A DNA stretch of 64,000 nucleotides from Desulfotruncus alcoholivorax DSM 16058 (GCF_000430885.1 NZ_AUMW01000002.1:156424-220423); one strand, 5' to 3'; shown: positions 1 through 8,500, numbered from the stretch's first letter. Translations and numbers: made by a program. Notes: generated by a model from the sequence alone, not told the origin.

Positions 1-633
1 CACCACGACCTTTTGGATTGAGCCAGCCGGGCACTTGGCAATTCCTTCGTCTACGATGGGCTTTAATTCCACCGGCTTACCGCGTCTTGACCCTTCATCC
101 TGGGCAATCACGTACTTGGCGCCGGAAATTTGCAGGCGGTCGGCAACAGCATTGGAGGAAAAACCGGCAAAAATGACTACGTGGATTGCTCCCACCCTGG
201 CGCAGGCGAGCATAGTTGCCACAGACTCAACACCGGTAGGCATGTAAATGGCGACGCGGTCTCCCTTTTGGACCCCCAGGCCACGCAGCGCTCTTGCATA
301 TTGTTTAACCAGTTCAAATAACTGGGCATAGGTAACAGCCCTGCTTTCACCGGTCTCCCCCGACTCGGCGACAATGGCGGTGCGGCCGGCCCGTCCTTTT
401 TCAATATTGTAGTCCAGGCAGCTATAACTGATATTTGTTTGTCCACCGACAAACCATTGAAAAGTAGGGTAGTCCCACTTAAAAGCCCGGTCCCACTTTT
501 TAAACCACTTAATTTCGCTCATCGCCTGCTCTGCAGCATGATTCCAAAAACCCTCCGTATCCTCTGCAGCCCAGTCGATAAATTTTTGCACATGCGGCGG
601 TATCAAGCCGGTCCCCACTTTTTTTTGCACCAT
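1..633 (-). CDS. acs: Acetyl-CoA synthetase (AMP-forming), N-terminal part
   Basis: The reading frame starts at ATG 633 behind GGGGAGGAAT and is open to the window edge, giving the first 211 residues. It begins with an ACAS-type N-terminal segment (WAAEDTEGFWNHAAEQ, then a W-rich stretch), followed by the start of the AMP-binding domain with YAQLFELVKQYARALRGLG and GDRVAIYMPTGVESVATML. Members of the family activate acetate or propionate to the acyl-CoA with ATP in the cytoplasm. The catalytic lysine and the P-loop-like TSGSTG motif lie outside the window, so acetate cannot be told from propionate as substrate. The family usually runs to about 630-660 residues. It is transcribed leftward from its own upstream region. 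Confidence 0.85.
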   Translation of the reverse strand, partial: MVQKKVGTGLIPPHVQKFIDWAAEDTEGFWNHAAEQAMSEIKWFKKWDRAFKWDYPTFQWFVGGQTNISYSCLDYNIEKGRAGRTAIVAESGETGESRAVTYAQLFELVKQYARALRGLGVQKGDRVAIYMPTGVESVATMLACARVGAIHVVIFAGFSSNAVADRLQISGAKYVIAQDEGSRRGKPVELKPIVDEGIAKCPAGSIQKVVV

Positions 634-710
634 TAAAAAAATTCCTCCCCTCATTTATTTGGTAAAAATCTATATTTTGAAAGCTAATTGAGCAGTTACT
701 TAGTGAGAGA

Positions 711-816
711 CAGTAAAAAACACCCCTCCTTTTTTAAATTTTCTAAATAAATATTATTTTCATTATATTACAACACTTAAAGTATCACAAGTTTTTTACT
801 GCCTGATAGTAAAAAA
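711..816. promoter_or_regulatory. Inverted CAGTAAAAAAC elements upstream of acs
   Basis: CAGTAAAAAAC occurs at 711-721, and its exact reverse complement lies at 791-801. The second copy is also the left arm of a local inverted repeat, TTTTTTACT (792-800) and AGTAAAAAA (808-816), with a 7-nt spacer. These sit 80-180 bp upstream of the acetyl-CoA synthetase start in otherwise AT-rich DNA, and look like paired operator sites. The binding protein is unknown. Confidence 0.35.
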
Positions 817-845
817 TTATATCTAAACGGTTGGGAAAAGCTGAG

Positions 846-889
846 AAAAAAAGCGAGACCCCTATGTAATAGTGCCTTAGGAGCCTCGC
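846..889 (-). terminator. Rho-independent terminator of the 39-aa gene
   Basis: Read on the minus strand, GCGAGGCTCCTAAG pairs imperfectly with CATAGGGGTCTCGC around a 9-nt loop. It is followed directly by a run of seven T. It lies about 20 bp after the stop of the small gene at 912-1031, which supports that gene being a separate transcript. Confidence 0.7.
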
Positions 890-911
890 TGCAACACGGC
901 AGACCATTTGT

Positions 912-1031
912 TTATTCTTCTATGCTGTCTTCATCTTCATAGGATGCTAATTCCGATTCCACTTCCCTGTTTTTGTCTTCTGCGGATTTCCGGTAGTCCC
1001 TTGCTTTTTTTTCCAGGTCCTTAAAACCCAT
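912..1031 (-). CDS. Small acidic hypothetical protein, 39 aa
   Basis: A 39-codon frame starts at ATG 1031, with a G-run ribosome site (TTGGGGGG) about 7 nt upstream, and is followed by a good terminator. The product starts MGFKDLEKKARDYRKSAEDK and is highly charged throughout. It has a lysine/arginine-rich first half and an acidic tail (YEDEDSIEE), and is predicted to be helical. No domain is recognised. The combination of ribosome site, charged composition and own terminator argues that it is a real gene rather than a chance frame. Confidence 0.55.
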   Translation of the reverse strand: MGFKDLEKKARDYRKSAEDKNREVESELASYEDEDSIEE

Positions 1032-1112
1032 TTTTATACCCCCCAAGGTTGTTTGGGGTTATTATTGACCATTCATACCTAAAATATACATTTATTTCTT
1101 ATTTCTTGGCTG

Positions 1113-1754
1113 CTACCCGTCAATTTCGTTACCGTTAACCATTTGGTCCACCATTCTGGCAGATTCCGGAGTTCCAACAACAATCAGCACATCACCGGCA
1201 TGCAAGGTTGTTTTGGCTTCCGGGGACAGGATCTCATGGCCGTTGCGGTATATTGAAAGCACCGTAGCGCCGGTTCTGGCCCTGAAATCTGTTTCGGCCA
1301 GGGACCTGCCCAGCAGGGGTGAGTTGTCCGGAACGGTTATTTCATCCAGTTTTTGAAGGCGTCCGGCCATTTTAAAGGTGTAATCCAGCAGCTGGTTGGT
1401 GAGTTTATCTATTTCGTAGTTTAATTTTTCCCTTTCTTTTAATAGCTCACTCAACCTTTCCTGTATGTCCAGCAATACCTTTTTTTGATTGTAGTCAGCA
1501 AGATATTCACGAGCAGCCCGGTCCGATTTCACCACCACGCCCACTCCGGGCATCACATCAACAATGCCTCTCTCTTGAAGCAACGTGAGCGCCCTTCTGA
1601 TCGTCTCCGGCGAAACATTATATTTCCCCGCCAGGGTAGACCTGCCGAAAATTTTTTGCCCGATCCGGTATTCACCGCGAACAATTCTGGTTGCAATATC
1701 CACAGCTATGGTGATATACCTGGCCAGGTGGACCTGTGGTTGTTCTTCATGCAT
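1113..1754 (-). CDS. GntR-type regulator with C-terminal RCK_C (TrkA-C) domain
   Basis: The 213-residue protein has an N-terminal GntR winged helix (about 8-75, with SPETIRRALTLLQERGIV) and a coiled-coil linker (about 85-125, EKLNYEIDKLTNQLLDY). It ends in an RCK_C/TrkA-C domain (about 137-207, LGRSLAETDFRARTGATVLSI and LHAGDVLIVVG). This order matches BusR-type repressors, in which the RCK_C domain binds c-di-AMP and controls osmolyte or potassium transport. Ligand and targets here are inference from architecture only. No transporter gene lies next to it; neighbours are a small unknown gene and a CBS-ACT protein. Start ATG follows TAGGGA. Confidence 0.75.
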   Translation of the reverse strand: MHEEQPQVHLARYITIAVDIATRIVRGEYRIGQKIFGRSTLAGKYNVSPETIRRALTLLQERGIVDVMPGVGVVVKSDRAAREYLADYNQKKVLLDIQERLSELLKEREKLNYEIDKLTNQLLDYTFKMAGRLQKLDEITVPDNSPLLGRSLAETDFRARTGATVLSIYRNGHEILSPEAKTTLHAGDVLIVVGTPESARMVDQMVNGNEIDG

Positions 1755-1820
1755 CAGTTTTTCCCTACCCTTTTTGATTTATCTTCGCACAGCCTGTAAA
1801 ACCCCGCCCCGCATAAAGAA

Positions 1821-1884
1821 AGGGGACACACCTGCTGAAGCTTGGGTATTTCTCTGGGGACAGGAATGTCCCCAACTAATGGGG
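1821..1884. repeat. REP-like repeat, GGGGACA family, copy 1
   Basis: The copy starts AGGGGACACACCT and ends with AATGTCCCCAACTAATGGGG, so its ends GGGGACA and TGTCCCC are complementary and could form a hairpin. Copy 2 lies at 1933-1995 in the same orientation. Confidence 0.6.
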
Positions 1885-1932
1885 ATTAACAGGCTGTAAG
1901 CTCGAAATAAGTGCGACTAAGGTTCAGCGGTC

Positions 1933-1995
1933 AGGGGACACACCTCTGCTTATGGGTCAAACTTTTGGGTCGAGGTATGTCCCCAACAGATGGGG
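1933..1995. repeat. REP-like repeat, GGGGACA family, copy 2
   Basis: It shares AGGGGACACACCT at its left end and TATGTCCCCAAC followed by GATGGGG at its right end with copy 1. The interior is diverged. End conservation with interior divergence is typical of REP-type elements. Confidence 0.6.
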
Positions 1996-2065
1996 TCAAA
2001 ACCCCACCTGAACCAAGTCTTCTTTATAATGTTGTGTTCGGCAGCAATTAATTCATTTCAATTGC

Positions 2066-2701
2066 TCAACTTACATATACAACGCGAAAACCGTTTTGGT
2101 TCAGACTTTTTTCCAATTCATCCACCTTTGCCGCCCTTAGCCTGAGCATAACCTGAACGGTGCTGTCATCCTTATCCCTGCAGGCTACCCCCAATACATT
2201 TATGCCATGTTCCTTAACAATATTTAATACATCGGCCAGTGCTCCTACCTTGTCATCCATTTCCAGTACCATCCGGACACCTGCCTTGTGGAGGCCGAAG
2301 GTCCTGATCAGCGCGTTAAATACGTCAGTCTGAGTTATGATTCCCTTAAGCTCATCGTTCTCCACCACCAGAAGACACCTGATGCTGTGTTCACGCATTT
2401 TTAGCGCGGCCTCTTCAATGGTGCAGGATGGCTCAACTATTACCGGCTCTTTGGCCAGTACATCTTTAACGGTCATTTTGGAAAGCAGGTAATTCATCTC
2501 ATAAATGCTAAGAGTTGAGGCCGGTGAAGGAGAAACCGTAAGCAACTCAAGTTCGGTAATAAGACCGGCCAACTTGCCGCGGCTGTTTAGCACGGGAAGT
2601 TGATGGATTTTTCTTTTGCGCATTATATTCAGCGCCTCAAATACCGGGGTTTGGGTTGTTATGGTAATTGGTGAAGGGCTCATATAATCCTTGACAAACA
2701 C
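2066..2701 (-). CDS. CBS-domain pair plus ACT domain protein (AcuB-like)
   Basis: Two CBS domains (about 1-55, DYMSPSPITITTQTPVFEAL; and about 75-135, VKDVLAKEPVIVEPSCTIEEA) are followed by an ACT domain (about 140-205, VRMVLEMDDKVGALADVLNIV). This CBS-CBS-ACT order is that of AcuB-like proteins, which sense adenine nucleotides (CBS) and probably a small ligand or amino acid (ACT). The exact function is not known. GTG 2701 is chosen because AAGGAGG lies 8 nt upstream; the earlier TTG at 2707 would touch the ribosome site. It has no operon partner. Confidence 0.8.
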   Translation of the reverse strand: MFVKDYMSPSPITITTQTPVFEALNIMRKRKIHQLPVLNSRGKLAGLITELELLTVSPSPASTLSIYEMNYLLSKMTVKDVLAKEPVIVEPSCTIEEAALKMREHSIRCLLVVENDELKGIITQTDVFNALIRTFGLHKAGVRMVLEMDDKVGALADVLNIVKEHGINVLGVACRDKDDSTVQVMLRLRAAKVDELEKSLNQNGFRVVYVS

Positions 2702-2734
2702 GAGCAACTCCTCCTTGATATTATTATTTCGATA

Positions 2735-4447
2735 TCAAGCTTGCTGAACTTTCAGGCCGCGCAGCCTGTTTATGGCTGCAGCAATTTCATATTTCCTGGG
2801 TAACGCGTAATCACCGGGGTGCCGGCCCTTATAGGCCGAAATAATGTCCAGTCCCTCCTTTTCCAAGTCTTGCAGCACCGCTTGCACCACCTGGTTTAAT
2901 GTTGCCTTGCCATTTATGTACTTTTGTGCCGCATACTTAATAATAAGAGCCAGGGCTGCTGTCTGGCCGGGGTCGACCAACTGCTCGACGAACTGCAGCT
3001 CGATATTCCGGCGGCCCAACTGAATATCATCCATTCCCCGGGCCTTTACTTTATCCCTGCTTTCAAGTCTGAAAGATTCCGGTAAAGGTATCCGCTCCCG
3101 AATACCGCCGAGCCGTCCCGGGACTTCCTTCACCCTTCCGGATGGATTGGATGCGGATATTTGTTTGGCCCGGGCGGTTACATCCCGGGGACTGTAATTT
3201 TCCATGAGTATAACCTGATCGGCCACTTCGAAATAATCCCCCGAACCGCCGACAACAAGAATAGTGGAAGTATTAAAATTATCCAGTAAATCTCTGGCCC
3301 TGTCAATAAACGGTGTAATCGGTTCCTTCTCCTTAGCCACTAAACGCTGCATTCTCGCGTCCCTGATCATAAAATTGGTTGCACTGGTATCTTCATCCAA
3401 TAGCAGCAAAGGGGCCCCTATTTCTAAGGCTTCAATAATGTTGGCGGCCTGCGACGTGCTGCCGCTGGCGTTGGAAGTCGAAAAATTAACGGTATCCCGG
3501 CCAAAGGGAAGGTTATTGATAAAACCGCTGATATCCACCCCGGCAACGCTGCGCCCGTCTTCAGCCCGGATTTTCACCGCATCGGGCAGGGTAATGACAA
3601 ATTCCCTGCCGTCACCCGGCACATGATTATATACTCCCCGCTCGATGGCCCGTAACAGGGTCGACTTCCCGTGGTAGCCGCCACCGACGATCAACGTAAT
3701 CCCTCTGGGGATGCCCATGCCGGTAATTTCACCCCGGTGGGGAAGATTCACCTTCACCCTATATTCCGGCGGGGATTTAAACCCGACCACCCCGGGTCCC
3801 TGCAGCGGCAGCTCGCTGCCCCCGCTCTCACGGGGCAGTACCGAGCCGTCCGCTACAAAAGCAACCAGGCCCATGGTATGTAACATATTTCTCAATGCCG
3901 TCTGGTCTTCGGCCAGTTCAACCCGGGTTTTCAGCTTATTCGGGTCAACACTTTTATAAAATAAGGCCTGCCTAACAATACCGGGGATATATTCAAGCAG
4001 GATGTCCCCGGCTGCCCCGGCTGTAATCGTTCTGCCCCGGGCAGGCAGTCCCACTGAGAACCTTGCCTCGACGAATTCATCGTTGACAACCATCGCCGTC
4101 CGCTCCAGGATCTCCTGCCCGCAGCGGTCTATTGTGATCAAACCGCTTTTGCCCGTGCCTTTTTTACCACAGTAGCCACAGGCCACGGCACCAAAACACC
4201 TGGTTAAAAAATCTTCAACCGCCACCCTGGCCGGTCTTGTTTGGTAAAGCCGGCCGGGAAAACCCGCCAGTTGCTGGGGCACCCTTACCCGCATCCGGCT
4301 GGGGGGAGCAAAAGGATCGCTTTGCACATGATCAATAAACAAGGTGAAATTATTAAACTGATAGTCACCCATTAGTATTTTATAGGCCCCGTAGGTCTTC
4401 CGGTCGATGCCCGCTATTTTTTTTTGCAGTTCAATGGCGCTTTGCAT
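2735..4447 (-). CDS. ABC-class P-loop ATPase (COG3044 family)
   Basis: This 570-residue soluble protein belongs to the predicted 'ATPase of the ABC class' family, whose role is unknown. The middle carries Walker A (GGGYHGKSTLLRAIE) and a Walker-B-like LLLLDEDTSATNFMIRD, and the N-terminal half is family-specific (LQKKIAGIDRKTYGAYKILMG). No membrane segments are seen, so it is not a transporter in itself. ATG 4447 is preferred over ATG 4474 because GGGTGAT precedes it, whereas nothing precedes the upstream one. It ends 33 bp before the CBS-ACT gene, so the two may be co-transcribed. Confidence 0.75.
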   Translation of the reverse strand: MQSAIELQKKIAGIDRKTYGAYKILMGDYQFNNFTLFIDHVQSDPFAPPSRMRVRVPQQLAGFPGRLYQTRPARVAVEDFLTRCFGAVACGYCGKKGTGKSGLITIDRCGQEILERTAMVVNDEFVEARFSVGLPARGRTITAGAAGDILLEYIPGIVRQALFYKSVDPNKLKTRVELAEDQTALRNMLHTMGLVAFVADGSVLPRESGGSELPLQGPGVVGFKSPPEYRVKVNLPHRGEITGMGIPRGITLIVGGGYHGKSTLLRAIERGVYNHVPGDGREFVITLPDAVKIRAEDGRSVAGVDISGFINNLPFGRDTVNFSTSNASGSTSQAANIIEALEIGAPLLLLDEDTSATNFMIRDARMQRLVAKEKEPITPFIDRARDLLDNFNTSTILVVGGSGDYFEVADQVILMENYSPRDVTARAKQISASNPSGRVKEVPGRLGGIRERIPLPESFRLESRDKVKARGMDDIQLGRRNIELQFVEQLVDPGQTAALALIIKYAAQKYINGKATLNQVVQAVLQDLEKEGLDIISAYKGRHPGDYALPRKYEIAAAINRLRGLKVQQA

Positions 4448-4525
4448 GTTTTTATCACCCAGTTGGACTTGCATGTAAATAATAAACAGGCCGGTTACCG
4501 TAAAACCGGACGCCGGCCGACATTG

Positions 4526-4951
4526 TTAAATAACTTTGCCCAGGTTGAGAAGAAGCCAAAGCTCTTCTCCTTTTTTTACCACACCTTTAAGGTAGTCAAC
4601 GTTATCCCCGGCCACTGCCGGAGGTTCAACCTCATCACCGGTGTACCTGCCCACTTCCTGTACGTTGTCCACGATCATGCCAACTTTTTGCCCGTTGAAT
4701 TCGGTTACAATTATCCTGGTGGATTCATCGTATTCCTTTTCCGGCAAACCCAACCTCCGGTTAAGGTTAATAACCGGGACAATGCTGCCCCTAAGGTTAA
4801 TGATTCCCTCCACAAAGTGTTTAGTATTCGGAACTTTAGTTATATCCGTCATCCTAATGATTTCCTGCGTTTCCTGGATAGGAAGGGCGTACAGTTGATC
4901 AGCCAGTTCAAAAATGACCAGTTGGCCCTCGTTTTGCACGTAATCACCCAC
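4526..4951 (-). CDS. cheW: CheW-like chemotaxis coupling protein
   Basis: A single 141-residue CheW domain covers the whole protein: LVIFELADQLYALPIQETQEI at the start, then VEGIINLRGSIVPVINLNRRLG, RIIVTEFNGQKVGMIVDNV and LKGVVKKGEELWLLLNL. CheW links receptors to the CheA kinase at the cell pole. No cheA, receptor or flagellar gene is nearby, so this is a stand-alone copy. Its partner must be elsewhere. Confidence 0.9.
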   Translation of the reverse strand: MGDYVQNEGQLVIFELADQLYALPIQETQEIIRMTDITKVPNTKHFVEGIINLRGSIVPVINLNRRLGLPEKEYDESTRIIVTEFNGQKVGMIVDNVQEVGRYTGDEVEPPAVAGDNVDYLKGVVKKGEELWLLLNLGKVI

Positions 4952-4995
4952 TTTCGGTTTTAACTAAAGTATATTATATGTATTGCCTCTTTTTC

Positions 4996-5030
4996 CTCTA
5001 AAAAGTCTATATTTTGACACTTTTTTAGAG
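4996..5030. terminator. AT-rich stem-loop between rpe and cheW
   Basis: CTCTAAAAAGT (4996-5006) can pair with ACTTTTTTAGAG (5019-5030) with one bulge. It lies just past the rpe stop, where the leftward operon would need to end before cheW. There is no clean T-tract in the minus direction, so this is a weak terminator call. Confidence 0.35.
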
Positions 5031-5036
5031 ATTTTT

Positions 5037-5690
5037 TCAACAGGCCGCTTCCTTGATTTTTTGAACCGCCCGGGCCGGGTCTGCAGCTCCAAAAATAGCC
5101 GAACCGGCAACCAGCGTGTCAGCTCCGGCCGCTGCCACATCCCTGGCGGTATGCACATTAACCCCGCCGTCAACCTGCAATAGCGCATTTGATTGGATTT
5201 GTTCCAGCATTGCTTTGATCTTACTTATTTTAGGCAGCATCTCCCGGATAAATTTCTGGCCGCCAAAACCAGGGTTTACCGTCATTACCAGTACCAGGTC
5301 CAGCTGTCCCAGGACATACTCCAAAACATCCGGAGGCGTTGAAGGGTTAAGGGCAACTCCAGCCTTCACCCCTGTTTCCTTGATTAATTGTACGGTCCTG
5401 TGCAGGTGGGGGCACGCTTCGGCATGCACAGTGATAATGCCGGCACCGGCACGGGCAAATTGTATGATATAAAGGTCCGGGTTTTCAATCATCAGGTGCA
5501 CGTCAAAAATCAGGTTGGACACCGGGCGCAGTGCTTCCACCACCAGGGGTCCGATGGTTATATTGGGAACGAAATGGCCGTCCATCACGTCGATGTGCAG
5601 TAATTCCGCCCCGGCAGTCTCCACCTTGCGCACCTGTTCGCCAAGGGTTGCGAAATCAGCCGAAAGTATGGATGGTGCTATTTTTACCAA
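5037..5690 (-). CDS. rpe: Ribulose-phosphate 3-epimerase
   Basis: The 217-residue TIM-barrel enzyme interconverts ribulose-5-phosphate and xylulose-5-phosphate in the pentose phosphate pathway. Family motifs are KIAPSILSADFATLGEQ, LHIDVMDGHFVPNITIGP, DVHLMIENPD, VMTVNPGFGGQKFI and VDGGVN. They contain the metal-binding His/Asp residues. The start is TTG 5690: AAAGGAG lies 9 nt upstream, and family members begin right at this point, whereas a longer frame would run into rsgA. It begins 2 nt after the rsgA stop, so it is the last gene of that operon. Confidence 0.93.
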   Translation of the reverse strand: MVKIAPSILSADFATLGEQVRKVETAGAELLHIDVMDGHFVPNITIGPLVVEALRPVSNLIFDVHLMIENPDLYIIQFARAGAGIITVHAEACPHLHRTVQLIKETGVKAGVALNPSTPPDVLEYVLGQLDLVLVMTVNPGFGGQKFIREMLPKISKIKAMLEQIQSNALLQVDGGVNVHTARDVAAAGADTLVAGSAIFGAADPARAVQKIKEAAC

Positions 5691-5692
5691 GG

Positions 5693-6577
5693 CTAGTATC
5701 TCCTTTCCGCTTCCGTCACTTCTTGCAGCAGCATAGTATATTGTTGGTAGCGCAACAGCGAAATAAGCCCTCCGGTTACGGCTTCCTTGACAGCACAATC
5801 CGGCTCCCGGTAATGCAGGCAGCCGGAAAACCTGCAGCCTGCCGAGTAAACATTAAATTCCGGGTAACAGGCGGCCAACTCCTCCTTGCGCATGGCAGGC
5901 AAGTAGATACTGGAAAAGCCGGGCGTATCGGCAACCATGCCAACACCGGCCAGCGGTATTAATTCAACGTGTCTGGTCGTATGCCTGCCCCGTTTAAGCT
6001 TATGACTGATATCACCCGTTTTTAATTGTATTCCCGGTTGCAGGGCGTTGAGCAGGCTGGATTTTCCCACCCCGGAGGGTCCCGCCAGAACTGATATTTT
6101 TCCCTTTAAAACTTGACCAAGTAATTCTATATTCCGGCCGCTTTTAGCGCTTACTTTAACCATGGGATAGCCGGCAGGCTCGTAATCCTTAAAAAAACCG
6201 AGGTCGCCAAAGTCAATTAAGTCCATTTTATTAAAGCACAGTACCGGGTCGATCCCCGCCTTGTGTGCCTGTAAAAGGAAGCGGTCCAGCAGTACCGTGT
6301 TTGGTTTGGGATGATCAACGGAAAAGATGATTACCGCCTGGTTAACATTGGCCACGGGCGGCCTGGCCAGTTCCGAGTTCCTTGGGTAAACTTCTGTAAT
6401 AACCCCTTCGCCCGCTGAGCCGGCAGAACCCGCGGCAAGTTCGAGGCCGACCTCATCACCTACCAGGACCTGCCCGTAATGTTGACGAATTCTGCCCCTA
6501 ATTTTGCACCTCAGCACCCGGTCCGCCACCAGGACGAAAAAGAACCCGCCATACGACTTGATGATGGTACCCTTCAT
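5693..6577 (-). CDS. rsgA: Ribosome small subunit-dependent GTPase
   Basis: This 294-residue circularly permuted GTPase helps the 30S subunit mature. The N-terminal OB fold (about 1-65) is followed by the GTPase motifs in permuted order: NKMD (G4, about 115), GPSGVGKSS (G1, about 165) and DTPGF (G3). A C-terminal zinc site with C-x4-C-x-H-x5-C (CRFSGCLHYREPDC) follows. All catalytic motifs are present. It lies between prkC (9 bp away) and rpe, an arrangement common in Firmicutes. Confidence 0.95.
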   Translation of the reverse strand: MKGTIIKSYGGFFFVLVADRVLRCKIRGRIRQHYGQVLVGDEVGLELAAGSAGSAGEGVITEVYPRNSELARPPVANVNQAVIIFSVDHPKPNTVLLDRFLLQAHKAGIDPVLCFNKMDLIDFGDLGFFKDYEPAGYPMVKVSAKSGRNIELLGQVLKGKISVLAGPSGVGKSSLLNALQPGIQLKTGDISHKLKRGRHTTRHVELIPLAGVGMVADTPGFSSIYLPAMRKEELAACYPEFNVYSAGCRFSGCLHYREPDCAVKEAVTGGLISLLRYQQYTMLLQEVTEAERRY

Positions 6578-6586
6578 AAATCCACC

Positions 6587-8452
6587 TTACTTAAGTTGAC
6601 CTTCCATAATCTTTTTACCGTCAATAAATACTTCAACAATACCCTGGCCAACGTAGGTTATCTTTTTGTTGATTTTATCGCCCCAAACGTGGGTATTGGC
6701 GTACTGGACCTTTCTTCCCTCGGCGTCCGTAACCACTATCTCCACATTGTGGGCAAGGCCGTCATTGGGTATTTCATCCTCTATCTTAACCGTCGCCTGC
6801 CTCTCCACCGGTCCCGGGCCGTTGTTTAAGACCACGTTGACCGTGCTGCCTTCCTCGACTTCAGTGCCGGGTGCCGGTTCCTGGCCGATGATTTGCCCGT
6901 GCAGGTAACCCGCTTTATAATCCCAAGCAGGATTTGCTTCGTTTAACGACAGGTTAAGGTCGCCAAGAATCTGCCTGGCCTCATCAAGGGTTTTACCGGT
7001 CAAGTCCGGTACTTTAACGGTTTTATGTTCAGGGCCCAGGCTTAGTGTGATGTCCACCTTGGAATCCTTGGTTACTTTGGCCTCCGGCGCCGGGTTTTGT
7101 GCGAAAACTTTACCCTCGTCCATTTCCGTGCTGTAATCCTCTGTAACCTGCCCCAGCAACAGCCCTGCTTCTATTAATTTCTGTTCCGCCTCAGCCCTGG
7201 TTAAACCATACAGAGCCGGCACAACGATAGATTCCGGTCCTTTGCTAACGGTAAGGGTTATGGTACGGGGTGGCTTTACCGCCGGGTCACCCGGCCCGAT
7301 GTCCTGTGCGATTACCATACCCTCGGCTTCTTTACTGAATTGTTCCTTTTTGTCCACCTGCAGGCCCAGTGCTTCCAGCTGGTCCCTGGCTTCCTCGAAA
7401 CTTTTGCCCACAACGCTGGGCACTTTAATTTCAGGCACGTTCATGTATAAGTTATAAAAACCATACAGTCCTCCGGACAGCAGTCCCGCCAGCAAAACGA
7501 CAACAGCAACCCAGGTCCAGGTTTTAGCCGGGCTTTTTACCTTAGGCGGCCCGGATTTGCCTGTAATTTTTCCGCCCGGTTCGGGTTTTATCCTTTGGGC
7601 CAGCTCACCGGCCGGTAAAACGACGGTAGCCTGGCCGTCATCCAGGGCCATTTCCAGGTGGCGGGCCAATTCACCGGCGCTTTGATACCTGTTTTCCGGG
7701 TTCTTTTCAATGGCCCGCATTACCACGGCAGCCAATTCACGGGGCACTTCCGGGTTAACTTCCCGGATTGGCCTGGGGGTTTCTTGAATATGCTTTAGTG
7801 CCACGGCAATAGGGGTATCACCGCTATAAGGTTTGGAGCCGGTCAGCATTTCATATAGCAGTATTCCCACGGCGTAAATATCCGATCTCGGGGTGGCTAT
7901 TTCACCCCGGGCCTGTTCCGGGCTTAAATAATGTACCGACCCCATAATGGTATCGGTCCTGGTAATCGTTGCAGCCGAAGCTTCCATGGCGATGCCGAAG
8001 TCGGTTAATTTCGCCCGGCCCTCTTCGGTAACCAGAATATTGTGCGGCTTGACATCCCTGTGCACGATATTGTGCTGGTGGGCATGTTCCAGGGCGTCGC
8101 AGACCTGAACGGCAAACCGGATGGCCTCGTCAGGGGACAGGCGGCCATTTTTATTGATAATTTCCTTTAAATTATCACCGCGGACATATTCCATAACCAG
8201 GTAATGGATGCCGTCCTCCTGCCCCACATCATGGATATTCACAATATTGGGGTGGGACAGGCTGGCAACCGCCTGGGCCTCGCGGCGAAAGCGCCTGATA
8301 AAATCCTCGTCCGAGGTGAATTCGGGACGCAGTATTTTGATGGTGACAATACGGTTAAGGTAAGTGTCTTTGCCCTTGTATACTATGGCCATGCCGCCGC
8401 CGCCGATTTTTTCAATTATCTCGTACCTGTTTCCCAGTAGCTTACCAATCAT
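6587..8452 (-). CDS. prkC: PASTA-domain Ser/Thr protein kinase
   Basis: The 621-residue protein has a cytoplasmic Hanks-type kinase domain (about 10-270) with GGGGMAIVYKG, HRDVKPHN and LTDFGIAME. A transmembrane helix follows (about 310-330, TWVAVVVLLAGLLSGGLYGF), and then three external PASTA repeats (about 340-550). An extra C-terminal beta-rich segment (about 555-621) ends the protein. PASTA domains bind peptidoglycan fragments, and such kinases control growth and spore germination. Its cognate phosphatase and two FHA proteins lie in the same operon. All catalytic residues are present. Confidence 0.95.
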   Translation of the reverse strand: MIGKLLGNRYEIIEKIGGGGMAIVYKGKDTYLNRIVTIKILRPEFTSDEDFIRRFRREAQAVASLSHPNIVNIHDVGQEDGIHYLVMEYVRGDNLKEIINKNGRLSPDEAIRFAVQVCDALEHAHQHNIVHRDVKPHNILVTEEGRAKLTDFGIAMEASAATITRTDTIMGSVHYLSPEQARGEIATPRSDIYAVGILLYEMLTGSKPYSGDTPIAVALKHIQETPRPIREVNPEVPRELAAVVMRAIEKNPENRYQSAGELARHLEMALDDGQATVVLPAGELAQRIKPEPGGKITGKSGPPKVKSPAKTWTWVAVVVLLAGLLSGGLYGFYNLYMNVPEIKVPSVVGKSFEEARDQLEALGLQVDKKEQFSKEAEGMVIAQDIGPGDPAVKPPRTITLTVSKGPESIVVPALYGLTRAEAEQKLIEAGLLLGQVTEDYSTEMDEGKVFAQNPAPEAKVTKDSKVDITLSLGPEHKTVKVPDLTGKTLDEARQILGDLNLSLNEANPAWDYKAGYLHGQIIGQEPAPGTEVEEGSTVNVVLNNGPGPVERQATVKIEDEIPNDGLAHNVEIVVTDAEGRKVQYANTHVWGDKINKKITYVGQGIVEVFIDGKKIMEGQLK

Positions 8453-8500
8453 TTTTTATACACCTCGAGATAAACCAAAATACCGTTAATATCCAACCTG

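Larger units (their letters stand above)
634..911. other. Intergenic region upstream of acs
   Basis: No open reading frame with a ribosome site was found here. The stretch holds the AT-rich acs upstream region with the CAGTAAAAAAC elements and, at its right end, the terminator of the 39-residue gene at 912-1031. Confidence 0.6.
1755..2065. other. Intergenic region filled by two repeat copies
   Basis: No coding frame is convincing here. The stretch is mostly two related palindromic repeats (1821-1884 and 1933-1995), separated by about 50 bp. Confidence 0.6.
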
